Assembly: GCF_017591425.1 (NCBI RefSeq)
Contig: NW_024467106.1
Span: 28,324,501 to 28,388,500, forward strand
Source of the DNA: Ochotona curzoniae
Lineage: Eukaryota; Chordata; Mammalia; Lagomorpha; Ochotonidae
DNA: 64,000 bases
Reading direction: 5' to 3'
Part shown: positions 13,701 through 22,700 of the stretch, in pieces
Position numbering within the stretch: the first letter of the stretch is position 1
Layout of the letters: each line of letters opens with the position of its first letter
Translations under genes and position numbers: made by a program
Notes under the pieces: model-generated
What the model was told of the DNA's origin: nothing
Databases searched by the model: none
The model's input: the letters and a program-made list of their open reading frames with translations, nothing else

Positions 13701-16700
13701 CCCCTACAGGAGAGGGAAAACTCCAGGCTGTGTGGTGCCCACTGCACCACGGCCCATGCTTGAAAACACACCAGGTAGAGCCATGATGAAATTACAGAAT
13801 AGTCAGCTCAGCAGTGGCTGACAGTGCTCCCAGGGAGCTGGAGGGAATGACAAAGAGCAACACCAACCCAGAGAGACCAGGGGAAGCCACGTGTGTGCAT
13901 GCATGGTGGGAAGTGCTGGCTCTGGCAGCGAGCACCCCCGGGGTGCTAGCTGTGCGCGGTGCCTGGCCTCAGAGAGGTGCTTGGTGTGTGCACCCTATTG
14001 CAGATAAAGAGTGGCTTAGAGGGGTTCAGGGACCTGCCTGAGGGCTCCCAGCAGGGAAGTCTGGGCCAGACCTTGAACAACAGGCCCAGTGAGCTCTATG
14101 CTGTGTATGTCGCAGAGTGGAAAGGGGGAAGTCTTCTCTGCTGCCACAGGTGGGCGTGTCTATGGGAAGGACACCCCCCTCCCAGGCCCACCTCTGCAGG
14201 GGTGCTGCACATACCGTGATTCCCAGAATGCTTTGCACTCTTCCTCAGGATGACATGGAAGCCTTTCGGACCCAGAACCGCTTCCTCAACTCTGAGATCC
14301 ACCAGGTCACAAAGATCTGGAGGAAGGTAGCCGAGAAGCAGAAAGCCCTGCTGACCAAGGTAAGCCCCTCACTGAGCGTCCCCACCCTCCCAGGGGAACC
14401 ACCCACGCTACTCCCATATCAGGCCCCATCGTGACCCCACAGCCTGAGCCCTCAGCAATGGAACCCCAGTCAGGCTCTTCTCCAGACCCCATTCAGTGGT
14501 GTTCACAGCTCACAGGTAATGACATTGAGACCTGTAAGGCTGAACCCCTGTCCCCAAGGAGGACACAGACAAGTAAGGGAACTGACCACCATCAGGATGG
14601 AGTAGGGTTTCTTGGGAGAACAGAGAGGGGAAGGTAAGTCAAGGGAGGCTGCTTGGAAGAAGTGTCTTCTAGGTAGACGCCTAAGGGTAAGTTAGTATGA
14701 CTCAGGTCAACAGAGGAAAGAGGGTTTGCAGGGAAAGAGAACATAGTAATGGAAGGTTTTATCTATCCATTTTATCTGAAAGGCAGAGTGGCAGATAAGG
14801 GGAGAGACACAAAAAAAACAGCTCACTCCTCAAATGGCAGCCAACTGTAAGGACTGGGCCAGGTCAAAGCCAGAGGCCAGGAACTCCATCCAAGTCTCCC
14901 ACAGGGGTGGCAGGGGCCCAAGCACGTGAGCCATCTTCCACTGCCTTCCCAGGAGCATCAACAGGGAGCTGGGACTCCGATATGGGCAATTTCACCTGCA
15001 GTGCCAGGGTTACGCCCCTAGATGGTGTGGTAAAGCCCTGTGGCCAACAGGTGGGGAACACGGCCAGGGCTGGTGACACATGAGATTGGAGGGGAGGAGT
15101 TTGCTACTCACACCAAAGACCTGGGGGTGGTTGGAGGATGCTGAGAGCTGCCCTCGCCCTTGGTTAGGTATGCCTGGGGTGGAGGCCGTGGGCTTAAGGG
15201 AAGGGGCCTAGAAGTAGGGGTGGGTTATGGAAATCAGCAGTCCCTAAGCGGGGCGCCAGTCACAGGTGTGAGTGAGGGGGGACAGGTAGAGCAGGCTCGG
15301 AGAGCTCCATCATCACTGGTGACCCAGGCAGGGGGCAGCAGAGGCACATCATTGACTGTGAAGACACACCTTCCCTATACCCTCCCAGCCACCTAAAGGG
15401 GGAAAGAGCAGCCAGGATGTTCCGGGGGTTGTGTCAGGCTTGTCCGCAAGTCACAGCAGCAGGAGGTAAGGCCCAGAGAACTTCCATGGCTTGCCATCAG
15501 CAGGAACACACAGGTTCAAGGAGGATGCACAGGACCATGTCCCAGGCAAGGACCAGAGCCTGTGTAGTAGCAGCAGCCAAGGGCACGAGGGCGGTGTCCA
15601 TCCCCACACTCCCACCTGCAGAGAACTGCCTCCATGCCACACACCACAGAAAGCCTGACACACATGCACACAGGTCTCAGCAGCATCCTGAGGCTGACTC
15701 AGTGGTGTCCCCCAAGCTAAGGGTAAAAAAGTTGAGGCTTCGAGAGGTTCAGGACCTTGCCTAGGGTCCACAGCTGGTGGTGGCTGTGCCAGGATGGGGC
15801 TGTAGGAGGGGTACCTGCCCACCCTGTACACTCCCAAACCCAGCTCCAGCACTGGACCTTGGTCTCTCTCACCTACAGGGCTCCCCAAGGCAAGGTCCCT
15901 CTCCTTTCCCTTCTGGAAAAGTCTGGGGGTAAGGAGGGGTGCGAAGTGACCTCAGTCCCACCAGGTGACCTGCCCCCCATCCTTTGCAGTGTGCTTACCT
16001 GCAAGCCAGGAACTGCCAGGTGGAGAGCAAGTACTTGGCCGGGCTGCGGAGGCTACAGGAGGCCCTGGGGGACAAGGCCAGTGAGTACTCAGAGCTGCTA
16101 CGACAGCTGGTCCAGGAGGCACTGCAGTGGGAAGCCGGGGAGGCCTCTGCCGACATTGTGGAGCTGAGTCCTGTCAGGTAAGCCTGTGGGCAGGGCAGGG
16201 CAGGGCAAGGCAGGGCAGGAATGGGCAGGGCAGGGCAGGACTGGGCAGGGCAGGGCAGGGCAGGGCTGTGTGACTCAGAATCCCCAGCTGGCCTGCTGTA
16301 AGCTCCTTCTGCCCTTCAGGTACTATTAGTGATTTGCTCCCAGGCAGTGCCAGAGGCCTCAGTGCCACCAGCTGCCTCCAGGGCCTCTTTTTCCACTAGC
16401 CAGGCAGCTTCCCAGACAGAGAGCTTAGGGGAAACAGGAGGCTGAGCAGGCTGCTGTGCCCCTGCCGAACACACCAACCATGAGCAGTCACGCAGAATAG
16501 AAAGGAGCAGGTGACTATGGATCCTGGATGCCACGGGGAGCCCTGTAACAGAACCCCAGCTTTGGCGCCAGATCTGGCCCTCTCCCTGTGACACCTGGGA
16601 ATTCTTCTCTGAACCCCACATTTAGCTTCCAAACAGCGTGGACTAAGACCCCCTGCTTTGCAGGATCCTTAGGATCAAATTGGTAGCATATGTGGGGTAC

Positions 16701-19700
16701 ACGGTAGGGGCAAATATACATGGCATAGTGAAAAGCCTTGTGGGCTGCAGCGCCAGCTTACCTGCCTCTGCCTGCCCTTGGTCCCGTCAGTTCTACATCC
16801 AAGCCTGGCCCCACTGGCCATGGCCAGCAGGGTTCTATGTGAGCGGTACAGGCTTCCTGGAGCCTAGGCTGTGTGGAGTACTGAGAGCCTTTCAGATTTG
16901 CACAGAAGGACTGGGTACATATGTCTCCCTCTCCCCATTACACAGAGGAGCCAACAGAGGTTGGGAAAACCAGAGTGGCTTAGCCAGAGCCTACTCCTTC
17001 ACCAGGGAAGGCCCTGCAAGACACCCCACCACAGCGCCTCTCCCCTGCTAACATAAGTTTCTACCCATAGCGAGTACGACGAGTATGGCTTCCTGACTGT
17101 GCCTGACTACGAGGTGGAAGACCTGAAACTGCTGGCCAAGATACAGGCGCTGGAGGTGCGCTCTCACCACCTGCTGGCCCTGGAGGCGGGGGAGCGGCCG
17201 CTGCAGGAGCGCTGGGCCACCCTGGGCGAGCTCACACCCTCCGCTGAGCTCAAGCAGCTGCTGCGAGCCGGAGTGCCACGTGAGCACCGGCCGCGTGTCT
17301 GGAGGTGGCTGGTCCACCTTCGTGTCCAACACCTACACGCTCCCGGCCGCTACCAGGAACTGTTGAGCCGGGGCCAGGCCTGCGATCATCCTGCCGCCCG
17401 CCAGATCGAGCTGGACCTCAACCGAACCTTCCCCAACAACAAGCATTTCACCTGTCCCACCTCCTGCTTTCCCGATAAGCTCCGCCGCGTGTTGCTGGCC
17501 TTTGCCTGGCACAACCCCGCCATTGGTTACTGCCAGGGCCTCAACAGGTGAGCCCCACAGCTTCAGGAGGGCACGGTTCTCACCAGCACCTCCCTGTCTC
17601 CTGGGAGCCTCCCCAACACCTGGGGACGTGAGGCCTGGAAGCTTCATCCCCATTGAGCAGGTGGGGATAGGTGGGAGGAGGGCATTTCCAGATGGAGGAG
17701 CCAGCAGTGTGGCACAGTGAGTTGAGGCATCATGTGCAATAGCAGCAGCCCATATCAGAGTGTCAGCTCGCATCTAGTTGTTCCACTTCTGTTCCAGCTC
17801 CTTGCTAACATGCGTGGGAAGGCAGCAGGTGATGGCTCAAGAGCATGGGCTCCTGCCAGCCGCAAGGGAGAAACAGGTAGAGCTCCAGGCTCCCAGCTGA
17901 GGCCTGGCCCACCCAAGGCCATTGCAGCCATTTGGGGAGTGAATCCATGCATGGAAGATGGAGTTCTCTTCTAGGTCCCTCTTCCTCCCAACCCCCCTCT
18001 CTTTCTTTCTCCCTCTCTATTGGACACTCATCCTTCAAAATAAAGTCTTTGAAAGAGAGAGAGAAACCAGAGCCTGGAAAAGAGAGAGACGATTCTATCT
18101 TCCCTGCATGGATTCACTCCCCACTGGCTGCAGTGGCCTGGGCTGGGCAGCCAGGATGGAATCAGCTGTGCCACCTAGGATGCGAATGGGGCACTGAGGA
18201 CTTCACCCGCCATGCTACAACCGCCATAGAAGCTGCACAGTCTGAATGATTCTCAAGGGCAGATGTTTTCAATGCTGCATGTTTGGATCCAGTAGGGGTG
18301 AGCCTCGCAAAGCCTCCCTAAGAATGGCCGCAAAGAGAGCTGGGAGCCACAGATGAGCTGAGCCATTCCGTAGATTTCACACAAAGGTCAGGCAGGAAGG
18401 AGGGTCTCTTGGGTGCCAGGTGCTCCACTCAGCTGTTGCTTGTTAATCCTCACGCAAACCCTGTGTTGTGGGCACCAGTGTCCCTGCTGTCCAGCTGAGA
18501 TGATCTGTGAGGCTGAGGAGCCTGCCCAGCACCTCCCCATGCACAGGGGCTGGGCCAGCTGCGAACCTTGGCTTCCAGCTCCCCACCCCTAGTCCTTCCT
18601 ACGACCTGCTGTCACTCAGGATACGCTGCTGCCACCCCAAACCCCACTTGCTAATCAGCAGGGACCCTCTTTGGAGGACTAGCCCTGTGCTGGCTGTGGT
18701 GCTGAAGAGACAGGAAGTCCCCCTGTGGCAGGAGGTGCCTGGAGTCCAGTTTGATAGATGTTTCCTGGTGCTTACACAGAGGCCCAGAGGGGAGGAAGGT
18801 CCCCAGGGTGGGTTTTCTAAGCAATTCTCTGAGGGTTTTGGCTCAAGTTTTCTCCACAAGCACATATTTTGGTATTTATGCAAATGCCTGTGCTGTTGCT
18901 TTAAACACAGTCATCTGTAGTGGAGCTGGCGAACCAGTTCCAACAGGCCTAGTGCCCTGGGTTCTTCCCAAGGCCCTCTCACACCCAAGCCGCAGGCGCC
19001 TAACACCTGAGTTGCCATCTAGTGGTGGCTGTTAGAACTGCATATGTCGTGTCTAGATTCCAGCCCTGTTGGGACTAAGGTAACCACCACCTGTCATGTT
19101 GCTGCAGTAATGCTAACTTGGGGCGCACTGTCTCAAGTCCTTTCTCGGTGAAACCAAGTGGACCGCTTTGGAAGCAGTTTGTTCTCACCTTTCATCCACA
19201 TACTCCTTCCTGAGCAAGCCTGATTGGACCCCAGCAGTAGGGGCCTGAGCAGTTACTAGGTCCCAATGGGCACCAGCATCATCTAAACGATGTTTTCTAA
19301 AGATTATTTATTTGTTTATTCATTATTTAGGAGATGGAGAAACTGAAAGCACATGCTTGCCTCTGGTAGGTAGTTCACTCTCCAAATGCTTGCAACAGCC
19401 AGAACTGCAGCAGGCTAAAGCCAGGGACCTGCTTTCCAGTGTCCCACATGAGTGATGGGAACTCAGTACTTGAGCCATCGCTACAGCCTCCCTGGGTGCA
19501 TCAGTGGAAAGCACAGGTGTCAAACCCAGGCGCTTTGGGTAAGCATTTGGCACAGCAGCCTAAGTGGCCACTTGTGACTCCTGCATCCTTATGAGAGTGC
19601 CAGGTCCCACATCCTAGTTCCTGTACTTCTGATCCAGCTTCCTGCTAACGTGTGTCCTGGCTCAAGTATGTAAGTCCCTGCCATCCATATGGGAGACCTG

Positions 19701-22700
19701 GAAGGAGTTCCTAACTCTTGGTTTCAGCCTGGCCCAGCCTGGGCTGTTGCAGGCATTTGAAGAGTGAACCAGTGAATCCACTTTTCAAATAAGATGAAAA
19801 TCAATTAAACCCAGGCATCTTGATATGGGACACGGGTATCTTAACCGCTGGCCCTTCTGCCTGTACCCCACAATAAATGACCTGTGTGCAGGAACCTACA
19901 GCAGTCCTAGGCTCTTCCACAAGGACTTCCTGAGGCTGAGCAGGGTGGAAGGAGCACCTCAAGAGACTTTAGGGGTCCTAGGTCTGGTCGCCATGCTGCC
20001 ACCAGCTGACCGAGCAAGTCACTTGTGCTTCCTGGGCCTTGGTTTCCAGCTATGCAGTAAGGAGACCTAGGTCGGAGACAGCCAAGAGTGCTTTGGAGAG
20101 AGGTTCTGACACAGCCTCCAGTCAGCAGGGAAAGACTGCCATGATCGATGAGCAATGTCTGTCCTGGACTCAAAGAAAGTGGTGCCATCCATTAGTTATG
20201 TCTTCCTCAGCACAGGCAAAGAGAGCAACAACCAGCATGCTACACAGTTGCCACCCTTGAACTCAGTGACCCTTGAAGGTCCCCTTTCCCCTCGGGCTAA
20301 GGGCAGAGCCCCCTGTTTCCAGGAAGCCTGTGAGTGTTTCTCCACCACACCTGCCCAGGAGGACTTAGATGACTATCTGAGTCTGGGGTGGGACAAAGTC
20401 CTTTCCAATCCAACAGGATTTCTTTTGGACATCTACTCTCTTCCTCAGAAGAAGGGAGAGGTGGTGAATGCAGCCCAGCACAACCCCAGGGGAGGGAAGA
20501 CCTGACGGTCTGCAGGACAGGACAGTCTGCCTGCTGTGAGGTCCACAGAGGATCCACAGTGCTCCCCTCCCCCTGAAGCTGCAGCTGCCTGGGGGTGCTC
20601 TGAGAGCGTGAGTCCCACCACCAGGCCTCCTGGGCTGCATGCACAATGGGGGGCCTGGATTAGTCACGCAGGCATGCGGCCTTTTGCTAGGCAGGATGGA
20701 TCCTCAGGCAAGACGCCATTGCATGGGGGGACCTCGTGTCCACCCAGCATCTTGGGATGTTCCTGTGTTGGTGGGCCCTGGGTGAGAGCTCCCAGGGAGG
20801 ATCAGTCCCCTGAGGGTTCCCTTCTTTCTCACCCTTGATGTCATTAGAGCTAACTTGGGGGGAGGGGAGAAAGCAGAGGAAAAAAGCGCATGCACTGGGC
20901 CTGATAGCAGCGGGGGCTCTGGGGACCTGCCTTCTGCAGGACACCCTGAGGCTCTGCCTGCTCTCACCCTGCAAGACATCTGTGCCTGCCTTGCTCTGCT
21001 GAGTTCCTGAGTGCCTGTTAACTCCTGCAGAGCCCCAGAGTCTGCAAACAATGATGACGTAGATGGCATCACAGCAGGCCTACCATGTGCTCCTGTCCCC
21101 TGCTTCCTGTTGGGAGGGCTGATGCTCAGTGACTCCAGGATTGGCCCAGGCTCACCCAGGGAGCAGCAAGACCAGGACTGCCTTCCCACCCCCTCAGGCT
21201 TGAAAGTGATCCCCTACAAACCACCAAATCATTCCTCCCCAACTCCTACACCTGGGGGGCAGGGAGTGTTGGCCTTGGCCCAAGGTGTAAGACCCATCTG
21301 GGGATTGTGGCCGGAGCCCCTGCCCTGGGCTGCCTGCAGGATCACCCCTGGCCTTCCGCTTTTCCCAGGCTGGCGGCCATCGCCCTGCTGGTCCTGGATG
21401 AGGAAGAGAGTGCCTTCTGGTGCCTGGTGGCCATTGTGGAGACCATTATGCCGGCTGATTACTACAGCAAGACGCTGACCGCATCCCAGGTAAGCAGGGC
21501 GGGGCCCTGGAGTTGTTCTTAGAAGCGAGGGAATCTCCGGGGCTTCCTTGTATTGCGCTGTCTGGAGGCTGTTGTTACTCTAGCTGTGATGGCGAAACCA
21601 CTGGCCCCTGGGCAAGGGAGGAGACCAAGGCCTAGTGTCCCTGGCTCGTAGCCAGGGAGGGTGGGTGGTGGGGCTGGGAGTTGGGGAAGCCACAGCAGTC
21701 ACATGCACACATGCTCTGCACATCCCAATGGAGAAACACCTGTCTACATCGCCCGTTACCTGCTCCATGGCCCTGTGTGCATTGCCCCACTGTGCGGCCC
21801 TGGCACGCTCTCACCTCTGGGAATGCTAGGCTTACCTGCTTTAAATGGGCATAAAGCTGCTCCCTGGGTGGTCCCCACCCTCACACCCCTGCCCACTCGC
21901 TGGCCAGTTACCCCACTACCCTCCATTTCACAGAATGCCACTGTCCCACACCCACCACCCATCCTGCTGAACTGTCCCCTGCCTGTCCCTGCTTTTCTCC
22001 ACCTATTCTACTTCCATCACCTGACACTGAGCCTCCTTCTTGGGGGAGAGGGGTCCCACCTGGCAGGAGACAGCCAAGGCTCAGGCGTGGGGCTAAGGAG
22101 TGGGATCAAGACTTGGCAGCACACAGGGTACCAATGGCACCTGACTGCACTGAAGGCCAGCACCAGTTCACGGCTGCCGCCACTGCCATGGGGGGTTCTC
22201 AGATAATGAGGAGGTGGTATCTGCTCCTGGGGGCCATCAGGGCCCAGCTGTGTCTGTGGCAACCTGCCTGTGACTTTCATGTCACACACGCCGGGGGCTG
22301 TCCGCTGTACTTTGTATCAGTCAGAACTGCCCTCTCAGCCACCACCTGGAGCAAGGCAGGCCGGGAAACACTGTATTTTATTTCCATGTCTTCACATCTC
22401 TGAAATGAAGCTGTATCTAATAATCAGCATGTGGGGGAAGGGGGTTAAATTCTTTTATGTATTTGAAAGGCAGAGTTACAGAGAAAGAGAGAGATCTCTC
22501 TCTGCTGGCCAATGCAGAGCCATGCCAAAGTCAGGAGCCCAGAGCTTCACCCCAGTCTCTGGTGTGGGTGGCAGGGGTACAAGCACTTGGACCATCATCT
22601 CCCACTGCTTTTCTAGATCTAGCATGGAACTAGATCTGAAGTGGAGCGGCCAGGACTCAAACCAGCACTGAAGGCATGGCAGCATTGCAGGCAGCAGCTT

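Larger units (their letters stand above)
9155..14248 (+). other. TBC1D2: TBC1D2 intron after exon C
   Basis: Contains one well preserved antisense SINE (9582-9912), several MIR-like relics and a Tigger-type DNA transposon relic at about 11585-11945. The remaining unique blocks, about 9930-11580 and 11950-14240, show no exon-like conserved protein. Confidence 0.75.
14360..15989 (+). other. TBC1D2: TBC1D2 intron after exon D
   Basis: Unique DNA with one antisense C-type SINE at about 14756-15058 and a MIR-like segment at about 15705-15800. Nothing else is recognised. Confidence 0.7.
17548..21368 (+). other. TBC1D2: TBC1D2 intron after exon F
   Basis: Contains SINEs at about 17715-18240, a MIR-like element at about 18415-18570, and a nested pair of SINEs at 19290-19862. 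Unique stretches at 18570-19290 and 19870-21350 show nothing recognisable. Confidence 0.75.
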
